This document shows positions 47,844 to 56,645 of a stretch of 64,000 nucleotides of DNA, piece by piece. The notes under the pieces were generated by a model. It worked only from the letters and a program-made list of their open reading frames with translations, ran no database searches and had not been told where the DNA came from. Position 1 is the first letter of the stretch. Every line of letters begins with the position of its first letter. This DNA comes from Deinococcus detaillensis (GTDB lineage: Bacteria > Deinococcota > Deinococci > Deinococcales > Deinococcaceae): contig NZ_VKDB01000017.1 in NCBI RefSeq assembly GCF_007280555.1, positions 12,444 through 76,443 on the forward strand. The letters run 5' to 3'. The position numbers were made by a program, and so were the translations under genes.

Positions 47844-48320
47844 ATGCAATCTTCTTCAGATCTTCTGAATGAAACGCCGAGCGAAATGCAGATAGAAGGC
47901 TTCACACTAATTGAGCTACTCATTGTCATCGCCATCATCGGGATTCTGGCCAGTGTGCTGATTCCCGGTGTTCTGGCGGCCAACAAACGCGCTTATGACA
48001 CCAGTGCCCAGGCTTGTGGAAAAAGCATCCAGACGGCGCAAGCTATTGCACAAGTGGACTTTAAGTCTTACCTGATGGTTGGCACTGGGAGCGGCGAGCT
48101 TAGTCGCTCGACAGATGGTGTCAATGCAGCCTGCGCCTTCTCCGATATGTTCGTTAAAGAGCGCAGTACCGCTGGCTCTATCGTTTCGGACTACACCATT
48201 GATGTCTGGGATCGTCGCGGCGGCCATGTCTTCACCCTATCTCCTAGTAGTTTCCTCAAAGATGCGCTTGGTGCGACCGCTTTCTCTAGCACTGGCGGGG
48301 GCGGCAGCAATCTGCCCTGA
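47844..48320 (+). CDS. Second type IV pilin, paralogue of the first
   Basis: 158 residues with an unusually long 19-residue leader ending IEG|FTLIELLIVIAIIGIL. The body matches the first pilin in several places (NKRAYDTSAQACGKSIQTAQ against QKRAYDTGAASCAKSLQTVQ; DGVNAACA; LSPSSF against ITPSSL), with two Cys conserved. AAAGGAG five bases before the ATG supports the long leader; an internal Met at 15 could give a shorter one. A Gly/Ser-rich tail (STGGGGSNLP) ends the protein. Last gene of the island. Confidence 0.9.
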   Translation: MQSSSDLLNETPSEMQIEGFTLIELLIVIAIIGILASVLIPGVLAANKRAYDTSAQACGKSIQTAQAIAQVDFKSYLMVGTGSGELSRSTDGVNAACAFSDMFVKERSTAGSIVSDYTIDVWDRRGGHVFTLSPSSFLKDALGATAFSSTGGGGSNLP

Positions 48321-48340
48321 CTCGATTTCCTTCCTCTACT

Positions 48341-48374
48341 CCCAGCCTTGCTGTTTCAGGGCTGGGGCTTTTTG
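48341..48374 (+). terminator. Intrinsic terminator after the second pilin
   Basis: CCCAGCC (48341-48347) pairs with GGCTGGG (48360-48366), then CTTTTTGG. It closes the pilin island. Confidence 0.85.
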
Positions 48375-48472
48375 GTTTATGCGTCCCCACACTCAATCTT
48401 TTCTCCTCGATACCACAACCAGAAAAAGTGCCTTCCCCCGTTCCCACTCTCCCATTTGTTAACCTACATCCC

Positions 48473-48961
48473 ATGCGCCTGCTTCCCGCTCTTCCCCTGC
48501 TGCTGCTGACGGCCTGCTCCGGCCAGATCAAAGATGTGCAGACGTTTTCGTATCTAGGCCACGAGCTGCGGAGCGGCATCATTGGCTATGACCGTTCGCC
48601 TCCAGCCGGTGGCCCTTACAGCCCGCTGTGGCAGACCTGCGGCAGCTACAGCGCCCCGATTTATTCCGAGTATGCGGTGCACAGCTTGGCACGCGGCGCG
48701 GTGTGGCTGACCTACTGGCCCACCCTCAGTCCCGCTGACCTCGGCAAGCTGAAAGACGCCGTCAGCGCTCAGCCGAACACCTTGCTTTCACCGCTGGCCG
48801 ATCAGCCCACTGCCATCATGGCCACCGCTTGGAATGCCCAACTCAGCGCCGACAGTGTGAGTGACAGCCGCCTGCGCCGCTTCGTGCAGGATTATGCCAA
48901 TGCCAAAAGCGTGCCGGAAGCGGGCCAGCCCTGCACGGGTGGATACGGGGGAACCCAATGA
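48473..48961 (+). CDS. DUF3105-like lipoprotein
   Basis: 162 residues with a lipobox (LLLLTAC|S) near residue 18. The segment YDRSPPAGGPYSPLWQTCGSY and HSLARGAVWLTYWP match the pattern of DUF3105 proteins (PPTSGPH...HNLEHG), but the His of the first motif is Tyr and Asn-Leu-Glu-His is changed, so the putative metal site may be lost. Leaderless start TAACCT, seven bases, ATG. Coupled to the sirtuin by ATGA. Confidence 0.7.
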   Translation: MRLLPALPLLLLTACSGQIKDVQTFSYLGHELRSGIIGYDRSPPAGGPYSPLWQTCGSYSAPIYSEYAVHSLARGAVWLTYWPTLSPADLGKLKDAVSAQPNTLLSPLADQPTAIMATAWNAQLSADSVSDSRLRRFVQDYANAKSVPEAGQPCTGGYGGTQ

Positions 48962-49722
48962 ACCAAACTCAGGCCGACTCCGCACTAGAACAAGCCCGCG
49001 CCTTACTGCAAGCCGCCAAGCGTGTGGCCGTTATCACCGGAGCGGGCATAAGCGCCGAGAGTGGCATCCCCACTTTCAGAGACGCCCAAACCGGCCATTG
49101 GGCCAGATTTCGCCCTGAAGACTTGGCCAGCCCCGAGGAGTACCGGCAAGACCCCGAAACGGTTTGGGAATGGTACGCCGGCCGGTACCGTGATGTCAGC
49201 GCCGCCCAGCCCAATGCCGGGCACGCGGCTCTCACCGAATTGGAGCGGCGCAAGAACGGCCACACAGACGGTTTTTTGCTGGCCACCCAGAATGTAGACG
49301 GCCTGCATCAGCGGGCGGGCAGCCGCCAACTGGTGGAGTTGCACGGCAACCTGACCCACGCCCGCTGCGAAGCGTGCCAGCATTTGGCAGCCCTGCCCGC
49401 CCCGGAGACGTTTGAGCCGCCGCCGATCTGCCCGGAGTGCGGATCACGGATGCGCCCCAACGTGGTGTGGTTTGGCGAGTGGCTGCCGCCCGAAGCACTG
49501 GCCCGCGCTGAGAGAGCATTTGAAGCCGCCGACGTGGCCCTGGTGATCGGCACCAGCAGCTTGGTGCAGCCCGCCGCCGATCTGGCGCTGCTGACGCTTG
49601 AAAACGGCGGCAGCATCATTGAAATCAACCCCGATGTCACGCCGCTGAGCGAGTGGGCCAGCGTCGTGCTGCGCTCAGGGGCCAGTCAAGCGCTACCCGA
49701 CTTACTGGGGGGCTGGGCATGA
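48958..49722 (+). CDS. cobB: Sirtuin NAD-dependent protein deacylase (SIRT5-like)
   Basis: 254 residues. NAD site VAVITGAGISAESGIPTFRD and TQNVDGLH; catalytic His129 (ELHGNL); zinc Cys137, Cys140, Cys158 and Cys161. WEWYAGRYRDV has Tyr73-x-x-Arg76, the pair that in SIRT5 and E. coli CobB recognises succinyl or malonyl lysine, so desuccinylation is likely besides deacetylation. It overlaps the lipoprotein before it and the acetyltransferase after it. Confidence 0.93.
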   Translation: MNQTQADSALEQARALLQAAKRVAVITGAGISAESGIPTFRDAQTGHWARFRPEDLASPEEYRQDPETVWEWYAGRYRDVSAAQPNAGHAALTELERRKNGHTDGFLLATQNVDGLHQRAGSRQLVELHGNLTHARCEACQHLAALPAPETFEPPPICPECGSRMRPNVVWFGEWLPPEALARAERAFEAADVALVIGTSSLVQPAADLALLTLENGGSIIEINPDVTPLSEWASVVLRSGASQALPDLLGGWA

Positions 49723-50342
49723 GCCAACCATTACGACCCCTAAAACTGCGCTCTTACGCGCCCACCGACTTGGCCGCCATCTACGATATCTGCTTACGCA
49801 CAGCCGACGCGGGCGGTGACGGCGTGCATCTGTACCAAGACCCTTGGGTGCTGGGCCACCGCTACGCCGGGCCATACGCGGCGCTAGAACCGGAGTTTTG
49901 CTTTGTACTGGAGGGCTCAGAGCGGGTTGAAGGCTACATTTTGGGCGTACCCGACAGTGCCCGCTTTGCTCGTGAAAGCGAGGCCAAATGGTTTTCGCTG
50001 CTGCGCCCGCTTTATCTTCTGCTGCCTGAAACCGACAAAAGTGAGGACGCGCAGGCCCGCCGCCTGATCCACGCGGGCTGCCCAGCGCCCAGCGCGGCCT
50101 GGCTCAGCCAGTATCCGGCCCACCTGCACATTGACCTACTGCCCAGCGCTCAGGGGCAGGGCTTGGGCCGCGCTCTAATGCAAGCGCTATGGGCGGCTCT
50201 TCGGCAGGCGGGCGTGCCGGGCGTGCATCTCGGCGTCGGCGCGGGCAACCCCAAAGCACACGCCTTTTATCTTCACTTGGGCTTCACCGAGCTGGAGAAA
50301 GTCGAAGGCCGCTTTTGGACACTGGGCTACGACCTGCGCTAA
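49719..50342 (+). CDS. GNAT N-acyltransferase coupled to the sirtuin
   Basis: 207 residues. The acyl-CoA loop is LHIDLLPSAQGQGLGRALM (motif A, Q-x-x-G-x-G/A), with HAFYLHLGF near the end. The overall length and opening (YAPTDLAAIYDICLRTADAGGD) resemble the group of bacterial acetyltransferases related to the C-terminal half of O-GlcNAcase. Coupled by ATGA to the sirtuin, so a forward/reverse acylation pair is likely; the substrate is unknown. Confidence 0.85.
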   Translation: MSQPLRPLKLRSYAPTDLAAIYDICLRTADAGGDGVHLYQDPWVLGHRYAGPYAALEPEFCFVLEGSERVEGYILGVPDSARFARESEAKWFSLLRPLYLLLPETDKSEDAQARRLIHAGCPAPSAAWLSQYPAHLHIDLLPSAQGQGLGRALMQALWAALRQAGVPGVHLGVGAGNPKAHAFYLHLGFTELEKVEGRFWTLGYDLR

Positions 50343-50357
50343 AGCCTACTTCGCGCC

Positions 50358-51614
50358 CTACAGTTCAGACAAATCGGCGTTGAGCATCACCAAGCCGCGC
50401 ACCGCGTCAGCCAGCGCCAAATGGCCGTTTGGCATGGCTACGATGTCCATCGGCTTGCCAAAGCTGCGCTGCTGGGTGACTTTGAAAGTCCTTAAGTCCA
50501 CCACGCTGACCATGCCGCCCCTATCGGTCAGGTAAGCTCTGTCCTTCATCACGCTGATTTTGTCTGGATGGCCGCTCAGCTTGAGGCTGCGCTCCACCTG
50601 ACCTTGCGGGCCGAGTTCCAGCAAACGGCCCTGTACATCCAGCGCCAAAACCTGACCCTCCCAACTTTGCAGGCCCACCGGAGCGCCGCCCACAGGGTAG
50701 ACGGCCAGCACTTTTTCACCGTCGGGCGAGAGGGCAAAAATCTCTCCGGTGGTGTGCTGCGTGACCAGGATCCGCTCTGGCAGCGGCAGCACAGCGTCCA
50801 TATAGTCGGCTTGAGGCATCTTGGTGGGCTTGGCGAGCTTGTTGATGTAGCAGCTCGCGCCCTTAAAGATTCGCAGTTCGCCGCTGGCTGCCGACTTGAC
50901 ATACACGCTGCCGTCCTTGACCGCCAGCCCCGCCGCGCCGCCGGGAACCGGATAGGTGCGCTCGATTTTGCCGCTGGCCACGTTGAGCACCACCAATTGC
51001 TCGTTGGCAGCGTCCAGCAGATACGCTTTGCCGCCGCTGTAGACGCCCTCGGTGTACCAAGCGGGGAGGAGCTGCTTGACGGCCACGCCGCTCAGCTTGC
51101 CATCGGCGCTGCGAATGACCAGCGGGGAGTTCATCGCCTCGCTGCGGGCCAAGATCAGGGTGCCACCCGCATTGATGACCACATCGGCTTGCTTGACGCT
51201 CGGCTGAGCAGCAGGCCAGATGAGGAATGCCGCCAGCACCGCCGCCGCGCTCAGGCCCGCCGCGAGGGAGAACGTCCGGCGGCGTGAAAACAGGCGCGGC
51301 GGAGTGCGACTGGGCAGTGTTCGACTTGGCGGCGTTGGCCGAGCAGCAGGCTGAGACTGGGCAACCGGAGCTAGAGGCTGGGCACGGGCGCTCTCCAGGA
51401 GCCGCTCACGCGCCCCACTCGGCAGAGGCACGGCGGGCAAGGCTGTCAGCAAGCCGCCCAACACCTGCTGGAGTTCGGCCGCTTGGCGGGCACAATCGGG
51501 ACAGCCCGTGAGGTGCTGGCGCACGGCCCTGGCGGTGTCGGCGTCGGCAATACCGATGAGGACGACGTCCAGTTCAGCTTGGCAGTCTTGACACACTCTT
51601 TGTCGCTCACTCAT
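50358..51614 (-). CDS. Membrane anti-sigma factor with zinc-finger and propeller-like domain
   Basis: 418 residues. The N-terminus has the anti-sigma zinc site (Cys8, Cys11, His34, Cys38, Cys41 in RQHLTGCPDCARQ), then one membrane helix (about 110-130), then about 280 residues of repeated beta-blade-like sequence outside the membrane, suggesting a propeller sensor. It should hold the sigma factor encoded before it until a signal releases it. ATGA overlap with the sigma gene. Confidence 0.82.
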   Translation of the reverse strand: MSERQRVCQDCQAELDVVLIGIADADTARAVRQHLTGCPDCARQAAELQQVLGGLLTALPAVPLPSGARERLLESARAQPLAPVAQSQPAARPTPPSRTLPSRTPPRLFSRRRTFSLAAGLSAAAVLAAFLIWPAAQPSVKQADVVINAGGTLILARSEAMNSPLVIRSADGKLSGVAVKQLLPAWYTEGVYSGGKAYLLDAANEQLVVLNVASGKIERTYPVPGGAAGLAVKDGSVYVKSAASGELRIFKGASCYINKLAKPTKMPQADYMDAVLPLPERILVTQHTTGEIFALSPDGEKVLAVYPVGGAPVGLQSWEGQVLALDVQGRLLELGPQGQVERSLKLSGHPDKISVMKDRAYLTDRGGMVSVVDLRTFKVTQQRSFGKPMDIVAMPNGHLALADAVRGLVMLNADLSEL

Positions 51615-52357
51615 CGGCTTTCCACCTCCCCTTCCGGCTCAACATTTCCAGCGTCGTGTAGCCCTTGTTCGCTCAGCATGCCGCGCAGGCGTTCCAGAGC
51701 GTACTTGAGACGGCTTTTGACGGTGCCCACCGGCACTTGCATGGCCGCCGCGATTTCCTCACGGGTTTGCCCTCTGTAGTAAGCCCGCTCCACCGTCTCG
51801 CGCTGGGGGGGCTTGAGACCCGAGAGTGCCGCTTGCACCCGCTCGGAGACTTGGCGCTGCTCGGTTTGCGTGAGCAAGTCCACCCGTTCGTCGGCCAGCG
51901 GCAGCGGTGTGCCTTCCTCGTCCTCCAAGGAAGTGTGAAAGCGCACGCCGCGCAGTTTGGAAATGGCCGCGTGGCGCACCACCGTCAGGATGAACGTGGA
52001 AAAGGCGGCCCGCTGCGGGTCAAAGAGCTGGGGCTTTGCCCAGACTTTCAAAAACGAGTCGTGAACGATTTCTTGCGCCGCCGCGCTTTCCTTGAGGATG
52101 TAGAGCGCCAAACCGTACGCGGCGGCGTGATAACGGTCAAACAGTTTGCCCAGCGCCGCTTCGTCGCGCAGGGCAAAGCGGGCGATCAGCTCGGCGTCAC
52201 TGGTGGCTGAATCGCTGATGACCGGACTGCTGATGACTGGCCCCGCTTCGGCTCTGGCCGCATCATCGCTCCGCATGGGTTTCAAAGTATCACCCCAATC
52301 GGCAGTCCGGGCAGCGGCCCGCGCCACTCCCCGAGTGTTTGTCGCCAAGCTCAGCAT
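51611..52357 (-). CDS. ECF-type RNA polymerase sigma factor
   Basis: 248 residues. After a long N-terminal tail of 55, region 2 reads LFDRYHAAAYGLALYIL and AQEIVHDSFLKVW, region 4 LKPPQRETVERAYYRGQTREEIA and VPVGTVKSRLKYAL. It directs polymerase to stress or envelope genes and is held by the anti-sigma factor downstream. The start at 52357 follows GAGGAG by eight bases; an internal ATG at 52276 with TACTTT before it is an alternative. Confidence 0.9.
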   Translation of the reverse strand: MLSLATNTRGVARAAARTADWGDTLKPMRSDDAARAEAGPVISSPVISDSATSDAELIARFALRDEAALGKLFDRYHAAAYGLALYILKESAAAQEIVHDSFLKVWAKPQLFDPQRAAFSTFILTVVRHAAISKLRGVRFHTSLEDEEGTPLPLADERVDLLTQTEQRQVSERVQAALSGLKPPQRETVERAYYRGQTREEIAAAMQVPVGTVKSRLKYALERLRGMLSEQGLHDAGNVEPEGEVESR

Positions 52358-52638
52358 CAGGCGTTCTCCTCACTTAAAGGTACGCGCCGCCGCCGCCAAA
52401 AGTTCAGAGTAGAAAGGCGCTGCTTGTGCCTCTAGCTTTCTCTGACCCACACCGAGCGGTGCCGTCTCCCTGCCCACTCGCAGCCTGACCGCCCTACTTG
52501 CTTGCGTCGCCTTCGCCCGAAGTAGTGCCCAGCCCAGCGAAACCATGAAAGACAGCTCAGCAGGGATTTCAGCTTTCGCGGCGACACTGAAGTAAGTTCA
52601 AAGGGGATCTGGACGAGCAGCCCTCTCCCCCACTGTTT
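52358..52638. other. Intergenic region, no gene seen
   Basis: About 280 bases between the sigma factor promoter and the flavin reductase stop. Only the sigma promoter side (TACCTTTAAGT near 52375) is readable as a signal; the rest shows no coding bias that I trust, no repeat and no RNA gene. Confidence 0.4.
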
Positions 52639-53100
52639 TCAGCTCAGTTCGTGGTACTCGCCCCGGAAGTAAACCAGCGGGTCGTCGTCGGTGTAGCGGC
52701 TGTACTGCACTTCACCCAAGTACAAAGTGTGGTCGCCCGCGTCAATGCTGCGCTCTTTGCGGCAGACCAGTTGGGCCACCGCGCCGCCGATCAGCGGCAG
52801 ACCTTCGTGGTCAAACCAGATCACCGAAGCGCTCTGCGGCTTACCCGCGAAATGCTCGCTCAGCGCCCGCTGCGAGGTACTCAGCACGCTGACGCCGAAC
52901 CGCTCGACCTCGGCCAGCGCGTCGTGCATACTGGCCCGCTTGTCCACGCTGACCAAAATCAGCGGCGGAGACAAGCTGACGCTGACAAAGGCGTTGGCGG
53001 TCATGCCGCGCTTTTCGCCCGCATGGAAGGCGGTGATGATGGTGACGCCGCTGGCAAAACGGCCCAGCGTTTGACGGAACTCGTGGGGAGGCAAAGTCAT
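52639..53100 (-). CDS. Flavin reductase-like protein
   Basis: 153 residues, the length of the flavin reductase domain family (HpaC/ActVB type). FASGVTIITA, GMTANAFVSVSLSPPLILVSV and DHTLYLGEV are the conserved blocks that bind FMN or FAD. It reduces flavin with NAD(P)H for a partner monooxygenase, which is not in this window. Leaderless start TAGCAT, six bases, ATG. Confidence 0.9.
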   Translation of the reverse strand: MTLPPHEFRQTLGRFASGVTIITAFHAGEKRGMTANAFVSVSLSPPLILVSVDKRASMHDALAEVERFGVSVLSTSQRALSEHFAGKPQSASVIWFDHEGLPLIGGAVAQLVCRKERSIDAGDHTLYLGEVQYSRYTDDDPLVYFRGEYHELS

Positions 53101-53150
53101 GCGCTGATGCTAGCGCCGCCTGAGCCTCCGACCAAATGAAACTTGGCCAA

Positions 53151-53190
53151 ATGAAAAAGCCTGCCCATTTACGGAGCAGGCTTTTTCATT
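53151..53190 (-). terminator. Perfect hairpin terminator
   Basis: ATGAAAAAGCCTGC (53151-53164) and GCAGGCTTTTTCATT (53176-53190) form a 14-pair stem whose ends supply A and T runs. It terminates the large secreted protein at 53233. Confidence 0.9.
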
Positions 53191-53232
53191 CTGAAGGGGG
53201 ACTTAGAAAATGGAACCCGGCCTAAGCGGCGA

Positions 53233-55431
53233 TTACCAGCGAATATCCGGCGCGGTCAGTACCTGCTCGGCGGGCAAGCTGGTCAGCAGTTGGTAGGTCA
53301 GCGTGTAACTGCCGGGAATCACGCGGGTCAGCAAGATGGTGTCGCCGTCTACACGCGGCGAGAGGTTGGCGAGGCTGGGGCCGCTCACCGACAGCGGACC
53401 GCGCACCGCCGAGCCGCTACTGGGCAAGGGATCGGTGATCTGGACATTGTCGATGGTGCTGTCCGCCGTGATTTGCAGCGTGACCACGTAGCCCTGCGCG
53501 TTCGCCTCGATGCTCTTGGCCACGCCCGCCCGCGCACCCTGCTCCACGTTGCGGGTGATGTTGGCTCCGCCCGGACTGCGCACACGGGCCTGACCCGTTG
53601 TCCGCAGGCCAACCGGATCGAGCACCGCTTCGGCGCTGTCAGTGCGGCAAACCCGAACCGGCACTTTGAGGCGCAGCGGATTGCCTGAAGACAAATCGCC
53701 GCGCAGGGTCAGCGGGTAATCGCTGGTCCAACCCGCCGGCAAGTTGAGGTTAAGGGTGCCGGGCAGCTTGTAGGGAAAGTCGGTTTTGGCGGTGGCGGTG
53801 AGCTGGGCCACGTCGCAGGCTCCCAGCAAATCGGGAGAGGTCAGCAGCGTGACTTCGGTGCGCGGGGTGTACTCGATGGTGACGCGCCCGGTGGTGCCGT
53901 CGACCACGCGGCCTACCGGCGGGTTGTTGACGCTGCTGCCGGCCAGTTGGGTGGGATCAATCGGGTAATCGCCGGGGCGCAGCGGCATGGTGATGGGCGT
54001 GCTGTAGGTCTTACCGGCTAGGTTGAAGGGAATGCCGGTCAACGGAATGCGCTGGCTGCCGTAAATCGCCACCGAATCGACGCTCAAAGCTCCTTCCGGC
54101 GGGCGGGCCACGAAGCGCAACTTCACGTCACCGGGCGTGTAGCGCAGTTCGGTCGGCGACACCACATTGCCGCTGCCCTGCAAGACAGTGGCGCTGACCG
54201 GCACGTAGCCGCTCGGCAACACTGGGCGCACCGAGTTGTCTTTGGCTTCGATATAGCTGGCATTGGGAATCGGCTTGCCCTGAGGATCGACCACGTCCAC
54301 CACCAGTTTGTAAGGCGGGCGGGCCACGAAGCGCAGCTTGACGTTGCCGGGGGTGTAGCGCAGTTCGGTGGACGAAATCACGTTGCCGGTGCCCTGCAAG
54401 ACGGTGGCGCTGACCGGAACGTATCCGCTCGGCAAGGTTGGGCGCACGGTGTTGTCGTTGCTGAGGGTGTAACTCGCCCCCGGAATCGGATTGCCCTGCG
54501 GGTCAACCACGTCGACGAGCAGTTGGTTGCTGATTTTGGCGGTGGTGGGCGGCGTAAAGCCCCCGACCCGCGCCGTGATCGGCTTGTCGTCGAGTCTGAA
54601 GCTGTAGGTCACGGCGTTGGAATACTGCTTGGTGGTGGGCAGCACCTTAATATAGACCGCCCACTCGCCCACCAGCGCGGCAGTGATCGGAAACTTGACG
54701 GTGGCGTATTTGCCGTTGTCGCTGCTCGGCAAATCAACGCGCTTGTTGCCGGGTTCGACCACCCAGTTTTGGGCTTCTTTGGGGCCGTCGATGTCGTAGT
54801 TTGTGACGCTCAGCGTTTTGCCGACCCAGTCGGAGGGCACGGTCAGGCGGGCCACCAGCAAATCGCTTTGCTCGGTGTCGCGGGCGTTGACCGTGAAATC
54901 GCTGGTTTCTAAGGTGAAAGGAGTGGACACCCGCAGCGCGAAGCTGTTTTTGCCGTCGCCGCTGCTGTTGACCTTGAGGTTGTAGGTTCCGGCGGGCAGG
55001 CCCGAGGCCCACAAACTTTCCCAAGTGTGCTCGCGGTTCATGCCGAAAGTGCGCTCAAACACCGTTCCGCTTGTCCCGCTGAGGGTGAAGGTGGTGGAGA
55101 ACTGGATATTTTTTCCGTACAGCTCATCTCCGAAGTAGCCTTGGGCCTTGGTTTTGCGGCCATCGGCATAATCCGAGAGGTTGAGGGTCGGGCTGTAGAC
55201 TTCCAACCCAATCGGCTTGTAGGCGTCTTGGGGAGAAACCCGAATGACGTAGGTTTCAATATCAATCGGCCATTTTTCGCCCACCGAGGCCAGTGGCAGC
55301 ACCCCGCCGGTTTGGGCCAGCGCTGCGGGAGCGCCCAGGGTCGCCAGCGAGAGGGCCGCGCCCAGCAGGAGAGCAGCGGAGGGAAGGCGGGTTTTCTTGG
55401 CCGTGTTGTGGAGCGTATTTTGTTCAGACAT
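53233..55431 (-). CDS. Large secreted multi-domain protein with tandem repeat
   Basis: 732 residues with a signal peptide (ending PAALAQ near residue 40). Beta-rich throughout. Two tandem 72-residue repeats start with [10 protein letters not shown] and [10 protein letters not shown], each with [19 protein letters not shown] and LRYTPG. The C-terminal 130 residues ([20 protein letters not shown]) resemble the conserved repeat of surface-anchored proteins with DUF11-like folds. No enzyme motif; an envelope or adhesin role is inferred. The start is decided by GGAG five bases before ATG 55431. A strong terminator follows. Confidence 0.7.
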   Translation of the reverse strand: MSEQNTLHNTAKKTRLPSAALLLGAALSLATLGAPAALAQTGGVLPLASVGEKWPIDIETYVIRVSPQDAYKPIGLEVYSPTLNLSDYADGRKTKAQGYFGDELYGKNIQFSTTFTLSGTSGTVFERTFGMNREHTWESLWASGLPAGTYNLKVNSSGDGKNSFALRVSTPFTLETSDFTVNARDTEQSDLLVARLTVPSDWVGKTLSVTNYDIDGPKEAQNWVVEPGNKRVDLPSSDNGKYATVKFPITAALVGEWAVYIKVLPTTKQYSNAVTYSFRLDDKPITARVGGFTPPTTAKISNQLLVDVVDPQGNPIPGASYTLSNDNTVRPTLPSGYVPVSATVLQGTGNVISSTELRYTPGNVKLRFVARPPYKLVVDVVDPQGKPIPNASYIEAKDNSVRPVLPSGYVPVSATVLQGSGNVVSPTELRYTPGDVKLRFVARPPEGALSVDSVAIYGSQRIPLTGIPFNLAGKTYSTPITMPLRPGDYPIDPTQLAGSSVNNPPVGRVVDGTTGRVTIEYTPRTEVTLLTSPDLLGACDVAQLTATAKTDFPYKLPGTLNLNLPAGWTSDYPLTLRGDLSSGNPLRLKVPVRVCRTDSAEAVLDPVGLRTTGQARVRSPGGANITRNVEQGARAGVAKSIEANAQGYVVTLQITADSTIDNVQITDPLPSSGSAVRGPLSVSGPSLANLSPRVDGDTILLTRVIPGSYTLTYQLLTSLPAEQVLTAPDIRW
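54091..54522 (-). repeat. Tandem 216-base repeat within the secreted protein gene
   Basis: Two copies (54307-54522 and 54091-54306) encode 72-residue units that are mostly identical, e.g. [14 protein letters not shown] in both. Such near-identity suggests recent duplication or gene conversion, and copy number may vary between strains. Confidence 0.75.
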
Positions 55432-55555
55432 GCAGTCTCCGTGAAGCCGACTTTTCAGCGCTTGGGCAGGCTTGGGTGGGGTGCGAAATAACGTACTCGG
55501 CACAAGAATACACGCCCCGCCCGCTTGGTGCCGCCGCCTGCTCTATCTTGAGGGC

Positions 55556-56632
55556 ATGTTGGCCCGCTCTCAAGCCCAGATTTCGCTGTCCGCTCTGCGG
55601 CACAATGCCCAGCTTCTCTCACGCCGGGCCGGAGTGCGGCTGATCGCCCCCGTCAAAGCCAACGCTTACGGCCACGGCCTGGAGCTGGTGGTGCGGGCGC
55701 TGGAAGACTTGCCGGAGGTGTGGGGCTTCGCGGTGGCCATGCCGCGTGAAGCGCAGGCGCTGGCGGCCCTCAGGCCCAGCAAGCCGGTGCTGCTGCTGAC
55801 CCCCGCCGCGCCGCAGGAGTTTGCCGAACTCACCGACTTGGGCGTGCGGCTGAACATCAGCACCGCCGAGGAAGTCGCCGCCTTGCCGAAAAATGCCAAG
55901 GTGCATTTGAAAGTGGAAACCGGCATGAACCGCAACGGCGCGAGGCCGATCGAAGCCGTCAGGCTCGGTCAGCAGCTCGCGGATCTGGGAATGCTGGAAG
56001 GCGTCTACACCCATTTTGCCCGCGCCGACGAACCCGACCTCGGCCCTACCCGCCAGCAGCTTGAAGTCTTTCAAACGGTCTTGGCACAGCTTCCATCCTC
56101 GGTCAGTGGCGCTCCGCTGCTGGCCCACGCGGCCAACGGCGGCGGCGTGCTGGGCCTCGGTCAGGTGGAGGGGCTGAGTCTGGCCCGTCCGGGGCTGGCG
56201 CTCTACGGCTACGCGCCGGAGCATCTGCACGGCCTGTGGCCGCTGCGGCCTGCCCTGCGCTTGATGGCCCGCGTCGGCTCAGTCCACCGCGTTTATGTGG
56301 GCGAAACCATCGGTTACGGCGGGCTGTACACGGCGGAGCGCGACCAAGACGTTGCCACCGTGCAATTTGGCTACGCCGACGGCTACCCGCGCAACGCCAC
56401 CCTCAAAGCGCAGTGTGTGGTGGCGGGTCAGGTGCGCCCAGTGCGGGGCCGCATCTGTATGGATCAGTTCATGCTGGATGTCAGCGGCCTGAGCGTGAAG
56501 GTGGGCGACTGGGTGGAAGTCTGGGGCAGCGGGCCGGTGACGCTGGGCGACGTGGCGGCGTGGGGCGACACCGTGGACTATGAAGTGCTGACCGGGCTGG
56601 GCGAGCGGGTGGAGCGGGTGGCGGCGGAGTGA
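55556..56632 (+). CDS. alr: Alanine racemase
   Basis: 358 residues. The pyridoxal phosphate Lys34 lies in APVKANAYGHG; the C-terminal domain supplies the Tyr in TIGYGGLY and RICMDQFMLDV. It makes D-alanine for peptidoglycan. The ATG at 55556 follows TATCTT and six bases (leaderless); the longer frame lacks a signal and begins with an unrelated Arg-rich stretch. Confidence 0.95.
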   Translation: MLARSQAQISLSALRHNAQLLSRRAGVRLIAPVKANAYGHGLELVVRALEDLPEVWGFAVAMPREAQALAALRPSKPVLLLTPAAPQEFAELTDLGVRLNISTAEEVAALPKNAKVHLKVETGMNRNGARPIEAVRLGQQLADLGMLEGVYTHFARADEPDLGPTRQQLEVFQTVLAQLPSSVSGAPLLAHAANGGGVLGLGQVEGLSLARPGLALYGYAPEHLHGLWPLRPALRLMARVGSVHRVYVGETIGYGGLYTAERDQDVATVQFGYADGYPRNATLKAQCVVAGQVRPVRGRICMDQFMLDVSGLSVKVGDWVEVWGSGPVTLGDVAAWGDTVDYEVLTGLGERVERVAAE

Positions 56633-56645
56633 ACGCAGAGGCAAG

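Noticed and set aside
52276..52357. Internal start for the ECF sigma factor at 52276
   Set aside because: A leaderless-type hexamer is present, but GAGGAG at good spacing supports 52357; kept as an alternative only.
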